64,000 nucleotides of DNA from Ignavibacteriales bacterium (GCA_020635255.1 JACKAC010000002.1:682001-746000); one strand, 5' to 3'. Shown: positions 27,134-35,481, counted from the stretch's first letter. Translations and numbers: made by a program. Notes: a model not told the origin generated them from the letters alone.

Positions 27134-27166
27134 GAGGCACTCCTTCCGGAGTGCCTTTTTCTTTTA
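27134..27166 (+). terminator. Rho-independent terminator (near-copy of 26379)
   Basis: AGGCACTCC and GGAGTGCCT arms around a short loop, followed by TTTTTCTTTT. Its sequence is nearly the same as the hairpin at 26379-26411. Confidence 0.9.
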
Positions 27167-27199
27167 GTTAAATAAGCTTCCTTTACTGGAGTTCATTCA

Positions 27200-27258
27200 T
27201 TGAATCCTAATTCAATTTAAACTTTGGTTTATTTTTGTTTTATTTTGTAAATCAAACC
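27200..27258 (+). repeat. Upstream repeat, copy C
   Basis: TTGAATCCTAATTCAATTTA to AAATCAAACCTC, just ahead of the TolC-family ATG at 27265. See copies A and B. Confidence 0.85.
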
Positions 27259-27264
27259 TCCCAC

Positions 27265-28791
27265 ATGAAGATCAAGTACCTTTTAATTGTAGTTCTATTT
27301 ATTATGTCCAGCAATGGTTACAGTCAGGATACTTTGCATGGGGCGATAAGTCTGCGCCATGTGATAGAGACTACACTTTCTCAAAATCCAACCATAAAGA
27401 TAAAAGAGCTGGACGTAGTAACCGCCAGGGGTAATTATTTGACGACTTACGGATCATTCGACCCCGTACTCGGGATAAACCTGGGTTATTCCAGTTTCTA
27501 TTCACCAACATATTCCGATTATGAACTCGAGAATCCCATACAGGGAACCTCAACCTATAGTGTAGGACTCACCAAACCATTTTCGTGGGGAGGAAATCTG
27601 AGCTTACTGCTGGAAATGACAAAATCTATAGATACTCTTGATTATAGTATCCCGCAAAACGTAGCTTCCGTCTCGCTTCAATTTGAATTACCTCTGCTTA
27701 AAGGATTAGGAAATGGAACATCGGGTGAAGAACTCTCAGCTAAACTTAATCTAGAAGCCGAGAGGAAGAACTTTTTATTTACGATATCACAACAGGTATT
27801 GAATTCAATACAATCTTACTGGAATTACCTGGGCGCAATAAAGAGCCGCGATATAATACAGAGGTCTGTGGATGAGGCAGAAGAATTTTACGAGAACAGC
27901 AGACTACTTAATGCCGAGGATAGTACAAAGTATACTGACCTGACTACATTACAGGCTACTATCTCGCAAAAAAAGATAGACCTGACAAATGCCGACCATG
28001 ATATTTACACAACACGGCAGACTCTCGGAATTGCAATGGGGATAGACTTTGAAAAGATCGAGGAGATACCGGTGCCTGAGACGCAATTTTTATTTGAAGA
28101 GTTATTGGTCCCGGACAGCGCATTTATTATGTCGTTGCCAGTAAACAAGATAATAGACATTGCCCTCGAGCACAGACAGGATTATCTTGCGAGTCTTGAT
28201 ATGATCACCGCTTCAGATTATCTCGTGAAACAAGCTGAAAACGGAACCCTATCGGAATTGGATCTAACTTTAAATGCAGGTTATTCAGGAGCAACGGAGG
28301 GAGAAAAGTTTGGTGATTTTTTTAGACCTTTCTACAAAAATGTTGCTGGCTTGAATTTAGGAGCGACTCTATCTTATAAATTACCTTTTGGCAATAATAC
28401 TGCAAAGGGAAATCTAATGACCGCTTCAGCACAGTATATTCAAAATAAAATTGCAAGTGTCGAACTACGAAGACAGATCCGGACTTCAGTATCTACACAG
28501 ATCAAGCAGTTCCAGACTAATTACCTTAATTTCTTAGAAACTGAACGGATTGTTTTATATAACGCTAAGTCTCTCGAAGAAGAAAAGGAAAAAATGGCTA
28601 AAGGACTTTCTAATTCCATTAATGTTGATTATGTCGAGAGGAACATGCTTGCCTCAAGGTTATCAAATGTAAAGGCTATGCAAAATCTGTCTCTATCGAT
28701 AGTAAAGCTGAGACATGAATTAGGGATTTTGATTAACTCTAAAGGTGAAGCGAATTTTATCGATCTGAATACTTTAAATAATTTTAAGTAA
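27265..28791 (+). CDS. TolC-family outer-membrane protein
   Basis: Outer-membrane efflux/secretion channel subunit. The 508 residues start with a signal peptide (MKIKYLLIVVLFIMSSNGYSQ). Two outer-membrane efflux repeats follow: SLRHVIETTLSQNPTIKIKE opens the first helical half (about residue 30), and IIDIALEHRQDYLASLDM opens the second (about residue 300). Long Gln/Asn-rich amphipathic helices are typical. The start at 27265 is preferred to the TTG at 27235, since only it begins with the signal peptide. No pump genes are adjacent; the next gene, five bases on, is CapA-like. It is not closely similar to the second TolC protein at 53681-54931. Confidence 0.88.
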   Translation: MKIKYLLIVVLFIMSSNGYSQDTLHGAISLRHVIETTLSQNPTIKIKELDVVTARGNYLTTYGSFDPVLGINLGYSSFYSPTYSDYELENPIQGTSTYSVGLTKPFSWGGNLSLLLEMTKSIDTLDYSIPQNVASVSLQFELPLLKGLGNGTSGEELSAKLNLEAERKNFLFTISQQVLNSIQSYWNYLGAIKSRDIIQRSVDEAEEFYENSRLLNAEDSTKYTDLTTLQATISQKKIDLTNADHDIYTTRQTLGIAMGIDFEKIEEIPVPETQFLFEELLVPDSAFIMSLPVNKIIDIALEHRQDYLASLDMITASDYLVKQAENGTLSELDLTLNAGYSGATEGEKFGDFFRPFYKNVAGLNLGATLSYKLPFGNNTAKGNLMTASAQYIQNKIASVELRRQIRTSVSTQIKQFQTNYLNFLETERIVLYNAKSLEEEKEKMAKGLSNSINVDYVERNMLASRLSNVKAMQNLSLSIVKLRHELGILINSKGEANFIDLNTLNNFK

Positions 28792-28796
28792 CGGGC

Positions 28797-29879
28797 TTGT
28801 CTTACAAAAAATTTATTATAGTAATGTTGGTAGTTATTGCCGTTATTTGGGCAGGATCGATTTTATTTGACAATAATAAGGGAGTAAGTGAAAACACCAC
28901 CCCAATTATCGAAACAAAGAAAACTGTAAATGTTGATACATTTTACACGGTTATAGGCGTCGGTGACATAATGATGGGAACGAACTATCCTGACAGATTA
29001 TCTCTACCACCCAATGACGGAAAATATATGTTGGACGGAGTGAAGGAAGTTCTCTCCTCTGCAGATGTAACCTTTGGTAATCTTGAAGGGACATTGCTAA
29101 ATGCCGGGGGAACACCAAAAGATTGCGGGGAGAGTAAGAATTGTGTTTCATTCAGGATGCCAGAACATTACGCGGGTTATTTAAAGGATGCAGGATTTGA
29201 TGTACTCAGCATTGCGAATAATCATAGCGGAGACATGGGGACAAAAGGGAGAGAATCAACGGTAAACACTCTCGACCGGTACAAACTCAAATATGCCGGT
29301 TCGCTGTCGTATCCGTACACTATTTTTGAAAGTAAGGGAGTTAAGTTTGGTTTGGCGGCATTTGCTCCAAACAATGGGACAGTTTCACTTAATGATCTGG
29401 AAAATGCAAAAAAGATATTATCAGAGCTTAAACAGAAATGCGATATTATTATTGTCTCATTTCATGGAGGGGCTGAGGGAGCAGGGGCAACTCATGTTAC
29501 CCGTAGACGTGAGATATTTTTGGGTGAAGATCGCGGGAATGTATATGATTTTGCTCATATAGTTGTAGATGCGGGTGCCGACATTGTATTAGGACATGGT
29601 CCGCACGTACCAAGAGGAATGGAGTTGTACAAGGGCAGGTTAATAGCATACTCCCTGGGAAATTTTTGTACATACAAGAAGTTTGGGTTGAGTGGTGTAT
29701 TGGGAATTGCTCCAATATTGAAGATTTCTGTTAATAGGAAAGGAGAATGCAAGGATTTTCAGATCATATCGATAAAGCAAATAAAAGGAGGAATCCCGGT
29801 TTTGGATGGAGAGAATAAAGCAGAGAAATTAATAAGGAAACTATCCTTAGAAGACTTTGGTTTACTTACATTAAGATAA
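28797..29879 (+). CDS. CapA-family metallophosphatase-like protein
   Basis: A 360-residue protein of the CapA/PgsA family, first known from poly-gamma-glutamate capsule synthesis and related to calcineurin-like phosphoesterases. An N-terminal membrane anchor (about residues 5-22) is followed by the domain opening GVGDIMMGTNYP, then FGNLEGTLLNAGG, SIANNHSGDMGTKG, VSFHGGAEG and VLGHGPHVPRGMELYKGRLI. The metal-ligand Asp, Asn and His residues of the family are present. Translation starts at TTG 28797, five bases after the TolC-family gene, so the two form an operon. No other polyglutamate genes are near, so a general envelope role is as likely as capsule formation. Confidence 0.82.
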   Translation: MSYKKFIIVMLVVIAVIWAGSILFDNNKGVSENTTPIIETKKTVNVDTFYTVIGVGDIMMGTNYPDRLSLPPNDGKYMLDGVKEVLSSADVTFGNLEGTLLNAGGTPKDCGESKNCVSFRMPEHYAGYLKDAGFDVLSIANNHSGDMGTKGRESTVNTLDRYKLKYAGSLSYPYTIFESKGVKFGLAAFAPNNGTVSLNDLENAKKILSELKQKCDIIIVSFHGGAEGAGATHVTRRREIFLGEDRGNVYDFAHIVVDAGADIVLGHGPHVPRGMELYKGRLIAYSLGNFCTYKKFGLSGVLGIAPILKISVNRKGECKDFQIISIKQIKGGIPVLDGENKAEKLIRKLSLEDFGLLTLR

Positions 29880-29931
29880 AAGATATAATTCAATCCGTAG
29901 AAATTTCGCTTTCTTTAAGTTATTTTTATAA

Positions 29932-31143
29932 ATGGAACAAATGGTAATCGCGGAACTAAACCGCCAAAAAGAAATATTAAGAAGTAAAATAGCTGAAAAA
30001 ACAAAGCTTGATAATGCCACTATAGGTTATATCCTTACTACTATAGATACTTGTCTTTACTCTATGATAGACATGTTAAAGGAAGGCAAATCAGCGCATG
30101 AAAAATTCTTCTCCGATATAATATTAAATTCGATCGATGCAATAATAGGAATTGATAACGATTTTAAGATATTCCTCTGGAATAAGGGAGCGGAAAAGTT
30201 ATTTGGCTATACAAAAGATGAAGTAATTGGAAAAGATTTTTACTTCCTTATACCCGATTACCTGCTTGAACAAGGTGAAAGGGAATTTCTAATAAATGAG
30301 GTAAAGGAAAAAGGTTTTCTCGCAAATCACGAATCGGAAAGGATTACTAAATCCGGCGAACTGATAAACGTTAGCATTACAAGGTTTTCTATATTTAATG
30401 ATAGGAAGCCAATGGGCTCGGTGGGTATTTTAAGAGATATTACCAGGCTAAAAAAGCTTCAGAGAGAGCTTAGTGAAAAAGAAAATCTTGCGCTTATCGG
30501 GGAAGTTGTATCAAGCATAGCCCACAGCCTTGCTAATCCACTAAATATAATATCAGGCAATGCGGATTATTTGCTCCTTGAAAAGGATGAAACCGATGCG
30601 GAATACGATGAACTAAAGACAATTGCCGAGGAAGCCGGGCGAATAACAAAATCGCTTCGAAGTTTATTGAATTTTTCCCGCCCATTGCAAGTTGAGAAAA
30701 ACAATGTTAACCTCAATAAGGTAATAGAAGACGTTGTGCAGAAGTCGAAATTTTCCGTTGGCGACAAGGAAATCGTGATAAATAAGGATCTTGCAGAAGA
30801 TCTACCGGAGATAATAGCTGACAGGATCCAAATGGAAGAGGTTATTACCAATCTTGTAATTAATTCCATTCAAAGTTTTAATGACCATGGTACGGTAGAT
30901 ATTACTACAAAACGGAACGGAGAAAATCTAAAAGTGATCGTGAAAGATAATGGACCTGGTATCTCCAAGGAAAATCTTGAGAAAATTTTTAAACCCTTCT
31001 ATTCCTCAAAAGGATACGGAAAGGGGACGGGCCTGGGATTGCCAATTGCAAAACGTATTGTTGGTGAACACGGTGGTTCTATTAGTGTAAACTCGGAGCC
31101 CGGCAAAGAAACCTCCTTTACAATACAATTACCTTTAAACTAG
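29932..31143 (+). CDS. PAS-domain sensor histidine kinase
   Basis: A 403-residue kinase without membrane segments, so probably a cytoplasmic sensor. After a helical N-terminus (residues 1-60), a PAS domain spans about 63-180 (SIDAIIGIDNDFKIFLWNKG, FSIFNDRKPMGSVGILRDIT). The HisKA H-box is SIAHSLANPLNIISG, with the phospho-accepting His near residue 197. The HATPase domain has N-box NLVINSIQSF, G1 DNGPGIS and G2 GTGLGLPIAK. This is the NtrB/ZraS-like architecture that partners NtrC-type regulators. Such a regulator lies at 33631, beyond a convergent cytochrome gene. Pairing of the two is inference from proximity. Confidence 0.9.
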   Translation: MEQMVIAELNRQKEILRSKIAEKTKLDNATIGYILTTIDTCLYSMIDMLKEGKSAHEKFFSDIILNSIDAIIGIDNDFKIFLWNKGAEKLFGYTKDEVIGKDFYFLIPDYLLEQGEREFLINEVKEKGFLANHESERITKSGELINVSITRFSIFNDRKPMGSVGILRDITRLKKLQRELSEKENLALIGEVVSSIAHSLANPLNIISGNADYLLLEKDETDAEYDELKTIAEEAGRITKSLRSLLNFSRPLQVEKNNVNLNKVIEDVVQKSKFSVGDKEIVINKDLAEDLPEIIADRIQMEEVITNLVINSIQSFNDHGTVDITTKRNGENLKVIVKDNGPGISKENLEKIFKPFYSSKGYGKGTGLGLPIAKRIVGEHGGSISVNSEPGKETSFTIQLPLN

Positions 31144-31147
31144 GAAT

Positions 31148-31180
31148 AAAAAAACCCCTGAAGGACTCAGGGGTTTTAAA
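31148..31180 (+). terminator. Bidirectional terminator between convergent genes
   Basis: AAAACCCCTGA and TCAGGGGTTTT arms around a short loop, with A-rich and T-rich flanks on the two sides, so it can serve both the kinase gene and the minus-strand cytochrome gene. Confidence 0.85.
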
Positions 31181-31203
31181 AGAGATTTTTAGAAGGAAAC
31201 TTA

Positions 31204-33303
31204 TTATTTAATAAGTGCCATTTTTCTTGTCTGTACAAAGTCTCCTGCAACTATTCTGTAGAAGTATACTCCACTGCTCACAAGAGCTCCACCGTTATCT
31301 GTTCCATTCCAATCAACTGAATATTTACCTGCTTCAAATTTAGAATTTACTAAGGTTGCAATCTGTCTTCCTGTAACGTCAAAGACCACAATGCTTACAT
31401 TCGATCCTTTTGGTAATGAGAATGTAAATCTCGTTGATGGATTGAACGGATTAGGATAATTCTGTGACAGATCGTATGTTGCAGGTACTTCATTTGTATT
31501 AGTAGTTACACCTACTCCAAGTAAAGCATTCTTTGATTGGATAAGTATATCGACGGCAAATTTTGGATTGTGCATGCCATGACTACCATCTTCTGTGATC
31601 ATCAAGTAGTTAAAGTATGCTTTCCTTAATGTTACATTGCTTGAATCCGCTTGGATCAACTGCCATGCGACCGAGTCTACACCTTCAGGAGGTAAAGTAG
31701 TTCTCAGGTTAGTGAGACAGCCATCAACTTCATCCATCCAGGGTTCTATCTGGCTATCGCCGTCATAGTCAACCGGTGCAATGAATTGGTCGAATCTTGT
31801 TTTGCCAAAGTGACAGTTTTCGCATGCCTTTAGGTGATCGTAATCGGTATCCTCATTATGCAGGAGTAATGCGTGACCTCCGACCTTATTTTTGTTCGCA
31901 GCGCTTGTATCAGTAGGTGCCATGTGGCAGGTAACACAAGCATTCGGCAGAAAGTCTTTGTGACGGGTGGTCTGCAACGTCGAACCAAACTCAGCAAAAT
32001 TTTGTGCCTGGAATAGGTCAGATTGTGTTGAGTGGTGCGGGCCCCACCTGCTGTTTGTTACCTGTGTCAAGACATAAGTCCTGTTGTCTTTCCTTGCTTT
32101 GTGACAGTCCATACAAACTGCGCCATTACCTACATTGGTGTAATGGAATCCGTTTGCGAGAGTATCATCACCAGAAGGGCGGTTCCTTAACCCGTAGGGA
32201 TTATTATTCCCGTGAGGATCATGGCATGTGGCACATGCTATCATGTCCTGATCAGCTTGAGTAAAGCCGTTTGTGTTGGTTCCGATCCCCTTTGTATAAT
32301 TTACATAGCCTTTTCCGTCGTGACATCTTATACAGTTATCAAGATTATTTGAACCGTTATTAGTTTGTGCGAATGAACTTGTCCACACTGTATTGGAGTG
32401 AAGTGCATTTTTCCATTGGTCAAATTCTGGTGTCTGTGGAGATGAATCGTGACATTTACCGCATACACCACCGTTTAGATCCCTCTGGATCCTGTTGGTA
32501 TCACCGCCATTGAAAACGTGCTGACTTCCCGGACCGTGACAACTTTCACAACCTACGTTAGCGAAAGCAACGAGTGATGAGAAGTGTGTTTTAATTGTAT
32601 CCCAATTACCAGCGCCTGGATGTGGATAGTTATTCCAGTCCCAGCCTAATTGAGATGCCCTGTCGTCAAAGCCGTCATTATTGGCAAACATGAAATGATC
32701 ATAACCAAGTGTATGTAGTCTAAATGATTCAGTTCCGTAAGATGAAGAACCGCTTGTTATGTTGTCCTTAAAGGAATTTGCATGTTTTGTGGTTTTCCAT
32801 CTATTAAAAATATCCTGGAACTTTGGAGTGTTTCCATGGCATGACATACAGTTTGGAAATTGTGCAGCTACTCCGTCAAAACCGCCAACGCCTACATATG
32901 TTGAAGCGTATATCTTTGCGGTTGTGTCATGAGTACCGCTGGAGGTTGTAACCGAAACCATTATTTCATACGTTCCTGAAGAGTCGGCTTTGAATTTCTG
33001 CCATGTATCCAGCCCTGTAATCCCGTTTAATGTTGCATTTGATCCTGTAGGTTTTTGAACGAAGGACCAGTTTGCAGATGTTATCGCAGTTCCATCACCA
33101 AAATTCCATGCACGAAGGTAAACATATGTACCTTTTGCTACGGTGTAGAGCCCGCTTGCAACTGTTGAATCTGAAGTAAACGCAGAATTGGAAGCATAAT
33201 CATTGGGGGTAATGTACTCAGAAACTAATTTGACCCTTGGCGCCCCGAATACTGCGTTAGCACAGAGTATAATTAGAATAATGAAGATGTTAAAATGTTT
33301 CAT
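31204..33303 (-). CDS. Octaheme c-type cytochrome with T9SS sorting domain
   Basis: A 699-residue secreted multiheme cytochrome. The signal peptide begins at the chosen start (MKHFNIFIILIILCANAVFG), preceded by a good Shine-Dalgarno (GAGGATAGCACC); the longer frame to 33411 adds a Lys-rich stretch and is rejected. An Ig/PKD-like domain occupies about residues 20-135. Eight CXXCH heme motifs follow: CMSCH, CESCH, CGKCH, CIRCH, CATCH, CMDCH, CVTCH and CENCH. The last 85 residues are a T9SS sorting domain (NYPNPFNPSTRFTFSL to TRKMALIK), predicting export to the cell surface or medium. It is divergent from an NtrC-type regulator, with a possible sigma54 promoter between them. Electron partner or enzymatic activity is unknown. 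Confidence 0.9.
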   Translation of the reverse strand: MKHFNIFIILIILCANAVFGAPRVKLVSEYITPNDYASNSAFTSDSTVASGLYTVAKGTYVYLRAWNFGDGTAITSANWSFVQKPTGSNATLNGITGLDTWQKFKADSSGTYEIMVSVTTSSGTHDTTAKIYASTYVGVGGFDGVAAQFPNCMSCHGNTPKFQDIFNRWKTTKHANSFKDNITSGSSSYGTESFRLHTLGYDHFMFANNDGFDDRASQLGWDWNNYPHPGAGNWDTIKTHFSSLVAFANVGCESCHGPGSQHVFNGGDTNRIQRDLNGGVCGKCHDSSPQTPEFDQWKNALHSNTVWTSSFAQTNNGSNNLDNCIRCHDGKGYVNYTKGIGTNTNGFTQADQDMIACATCHDPHGNNNPYGLRNRPSGDDTLANGFHYTNVGNGAVCMDCHKARKDNRTYVLTQVTNSRWGPHHSTQSDLFQAQNFAEFGSTLQTTRHKDFLPNACVTCHMAPTDTSAANKNKVGGHALLLHNEDTDYDHLKACENCHFGKTRFDQFIAPVDYDGDSQIEPWMDEVDGCLTNLRTTLPPEGVDSVAWQLIQADSSNVTLRKAYFNYLMITEDGSHGMHNPKFAVDILIQSKNALLGVGVTTNTNEVPATYDLSQNYPNPFNPSTRFTFSLPKGSNVSIVVFDVTGRQIATLVNSKFEAGKYSVDWNGTDNGGALVSSGVYFYRIVAGDFVQTRKMALIK

Positions 33304-33421
33304 GGTGCTATCCTCTGTTATAGATGATATTGTAGAATTTTTCTTTTTTAAACTTTTTATTTTATGATTCGATTTAGTCATTTTTAATATCCACCTTTCA
33401 ATCATAAACACTATATAAAGG

Positions 33422-33437
33422 ACAAATTATATGCCAA
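33422..33437 (-). promoter_or_regulatory. Possible sigma54 promoter for the octaheme cytochrome gene
   Basis: On the minus strand the sequence TTGGCATATAATTTGT has GG and GT exactly ten bases apart, close to the -24/-12 consensus TGGCAC-N5-TTGC but with GT instead of GC at -12. It would start transcription near 33410, about 107 bases before the ATG at 33303. The 327-base gap 33304-33630 also contains the inverted repeats listed below. Confidence 0.45.
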
Positions 33438-33481
33438 AAAGAGGGGCATTTATTAGTCAGAATTAAGATGTTTTATTATGA

Positions 33482-33502
33482 ACTGTGGATAATTAACACA
33501 GT
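33482..33502. promoter_or_regulatory. Inverted repeat, candidate activator site 1
   Basis: ACTGTG and CACAGT arms separated by nine bases. It lies about 70-95 bases upstream of the predicted minus-strand start site, a suitable position for binding of a sigma54 activator. Confidence 0.35.
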
Positions 33503-33556
33503 GGGAGCTTAAAAGTGTTGAAAATTTGGTAATTTTTGTGAGTAAAATCATATTTC

Positions 33557-33570
33557 ACTGTGACTACAGT
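33557..33570. promoter_or_regulatory. Inverted repeat, candidate activator site 2
   Basis: ACTGT and ACAGT arms separated by four bases, sharing the ACTGT half-site with the repeat at 33482-33502. It may be a second binding site or an autoregulatory site for the divergent regulator gene. Confidence 0.3.
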
Positions 33571-33630
33571 CCTTTGCCAAAATATCAATTTTAGTTAATT
33601 TTAAGTAAAAAGAACCGGTTATAGTAAATC

Positions 33631-34971
33631 ATGGATAATAGTGATATAAAAATATTGGTTGTAGATGATGAGGTTAATTTCACAGTTTTGCTGGGGAAGA
33701 TTCTGGAAAAAAAGGGCTTTACACCTGTTGTCGAAAATAATGGTTTTAGCGCAAAAGAAAAGATCATCGATGGGGATTTCGATATAATCATTTCAGATCT
33801 TCAGATACCGGATGTTGATGGATTGGAATTACTCAAAGTAAAGGATCCGGAAACATTATTTATTATGATCACCGGTTATGGGTCAGTTGATTCGGCAGTT
33901 GAATCGATGAAAATTGGTGCTTATGATTATATAAGTAAACCGTTTAATATTGATGAGTTTACAAAGAAGGTTGATAGAGCTGTTGAAAAGGTAAAGCTTA
34001 GATATAGGCTAAAACATGATTACACGGAAACAGACAGGTTCGACAATACAATTATAGGGGTGAGTAAAAAGATGCAAAAAGTTTATGAGATGATCGATAG
34101 CGTTAGTAAGGCAGATACCAACGTTCTGATAGAGGGGCAAAGCGGCACAGGAAAGGAACTTGTTGCGCGCGCTATACATAGAAGGAGCTCTCGCAGGTCA
34201 GGTCCATTCATAGCAATTAACTGTTCGGCGATTCCGGATGCACTCATGGAGAGCGAACTCTTTGGTCATGCCAGGGGTGCCTTTACAGGAGCAACCGAAA
34301 GGCAAAAGGGTGTATTTGAGCTAGCTCACGGCGGGACACTTTTATTGGACGAAATTGCAGAAATGCCTTTTAATCTACAGTCAAAGTTATTGAGAGTCAT
34401 AGAAACCTGGGAAATCAAGCCTCTTGGAAGCGACAGGATCAGGCGAACGGATGTAAGGCTTATCTCGGCTACCAATCAGAATATAAAAAAACTAATAGAG
34501 GAAAAGAAGTTCAGGGAAGATCTATATTACCGTATTTCAACAGTTACGATTAAACTACCGGAACTTAAGGAAAGAAAACAGGATATCCCATTGCTTGCTA
34601 CCCACTTTCTCGGCGAATTTAGCAATGAAACTGGTAGAAACTTTTCGATAACACCTTCCGCCGTAGAGGTCCTGGTAGGTTATCCGTGGAAAGGTAATGT
34701 AAGGGAATTAAAAAATACCCTTGAGCGTGCGGCAATTATAAGTAATTCCGAAGTTCTGGATGAAAAGAATTTTAAGTTTCTTAAAACAGGTACTGAGAAT
34801 GAGGATGAATTTAATATTGATCTTAATATGGAATTGAAAGATCTGGAAAAAAACTATATACAAAAAGTGCTTGAAGAAAATGGCTGGAATAAACTCCAGG
34901 CAGCGAATATATTAGGAATAGACAGAAAAACACTTTACAATAAGATTCGGCTTTACAATATTAAGCAATAA
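33631..34971 (+). CDS. NtrC-family sigma54-dependent response regulator
   Basis: A 446-residue transcription activator that opens sigma54 promoters. Receiver domain 1-120 has acidic pocket VVDDE and phosphoacceptor Asp56 (IISDLQIPD), plus Lys in SKPF. AAA+ domain about 140-375 has Walker A EGQSGTGKE, the sigma54-contacting GAFTGA loop near 215-220, Walker B GTLLLDEIAEM, and the arginine-finger region. The Fis-type helix-turn-helix is at the C-terminus (LQAANILGIDRKTLYNKIRL). Everything needed for activity is present. It lies between two predicted sigma54 promoters, one facing the octaheme gene and one at 35066 before the cytochrome operon, so those are its likely targets. Confidence 0.95.
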   Translation: MDNSDIKILVVDDEVNFTVLLGKILEKKGFTPVVENNGFSAKEKIIDGDFDIIISDLQIPDVDGLELLKVKDPETLFIMITGYGSVDSAVESMKIGAYDYISKPFNIDEFTKKVDRAVEKVKLRYRLKHDYTETDRFDNTIIGVSKKMQKVYEMIDSVSKADTNVLIEGQSGTGKELVARAIHRRSSRRSGPFIAINCSAIPDALMESELFGHARGAFTGATERQKGVFELAHGGTLLLDEIAEMPFNLQSKLLRVIETWEIKPLGSDRIRRTDVRLISATNQNIKKLIEEKKFREDLYYRISTVTIKLPELKERKQDIPLLATHFLGEFSNETGRNFSITPSAVEVLVGYPWKGNVRELKNTLERAAIISNSEVLDEKNFKFLKTGTENEDEFNIDLNMELKDLEKNYIQKVLEENGWNKLQAANILGIDRKTLYNKIRLYNIKQ

Positions 34972-35065
34972 ACCATTTATTACTCATATAGAATGAGCCT
35001 TATGGGGAAATATTCTACACTACGTTCTATTTTTATGCAAAAACAGCTTAATTTACATATATTTT

Positions 35066-35083
35066 ATGGCTTGTTAATTGCTA
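35066..35083 (+). promoter_or_regulatory. Sigma54 (-24/-12) promoter of the multiheme cytochrome operon
   Basis: ATGGCTTGTTAATTGCTA has TGGC, a GG-to-GC spacing of exactly ten bases, and TTGCT: a good match to TGGCAC-N5-TTGCW. It predicts a start near 35093, eight bases before the ATG at 35101. It lies just after the gene for a GAFTGA-containing regulator. Confidence 0.7.
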
Positions 35084-35100
35084 GAGTAAAAGAGAACTTA

Positions 35101-35469
35101 ATGGCGAAAATGGAGCATGTCAGGGTCCATATTTTAAGTGACGAGAAGGAAATTTGTTCATTGATCGTGAAAACCCTTGATGAAAGCTTCATTATAACAT
35201 GCACACATGGGGAGAAAATGATTAAAGATCCTTTTGGAAGCGCAGGAGAAAAGTTAGATTGTATTATCATTGATAAGGGATTAAGTGAGTGTTTTAAAAC
35301 ACAAGTTCTTGAAAAGTATGGTCCGGTCCATGTTATATGTCTCCCATCTTTTGAAGGAGAATATGAATGCGACGAGTTTAAGAATGTAAAATATATGTCT
35401 GAGCCTTTTAAACTGAGCGAACTTAGAGAATTACTGGAAGAGGTCAGAGTTTCACTAGCACATTCTTAA
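35101..35469 (+). CDS. Degenerate stand-alone receiver-like protein
   Basis: A 122-residue single-domain protein with the alternating beta/alpha pattern of a CheY-like receiver. VRVHILSDEKEICSLIV is strand 1 with an acidic DE, LDCIIIDKGLS has Asp at the phosphoacceptor position, VHVICLPS is strand 4, and VKYMSEPFKLSELRELL is strand 5. The conserved Lys of the KPF motif is Glu here, so normal phosphorylation chemistry is doubtful. The start at 35101 is chosen because the sigma54 promoter ends just before it; an upstream ATG at 34993 lies ahead of that promoter. It is the first gene of the cytochrome operon, 12 bases before the NapC-type gene. Receiver assignment is by pattern and moderately sure. 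Confidence 0.65.
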   Translation: MAKMEHVRVHILSDEKEICSLIVKTLDESFIITCTHGEKMIKDPFGSAGEKLDCIIIDKGLSECFKTQVLEKYGPVHVICLPSFEGEYECDEFKNVKYMSEPFKLSELRELLEEVRVSLAHS

Positions 35470-35481
35470 TTTATTTAAATA

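Noticed and set aside
25205..27200. Integrated mobile element at tRNA-Asp
   Set aside because: No integrase or transposase gene was found, and I saw no repeat of the tRNA 3' end downstream. Only an accessory islet is supported.
25717..27258. CRISPR-like array from the three upstream repeats
   Set aside because: The spacing is about 740 bases with genes between copies, there are no cas genes, and the repeats are imperfect.
33304..33411. N-terminal extension of the octaheme cytochrome
   Set aside because: The added residues are Lys/Ser-rich and precede an intact signal peptide that has its own Shine-Dalgarno site.
34993..35100. N-terminal extension of the receiver-like gene
   Set aside because: It would place the start upstream of the sigma54 promoter at 35066-35083, and the added residues do not belong to a receiver fold.
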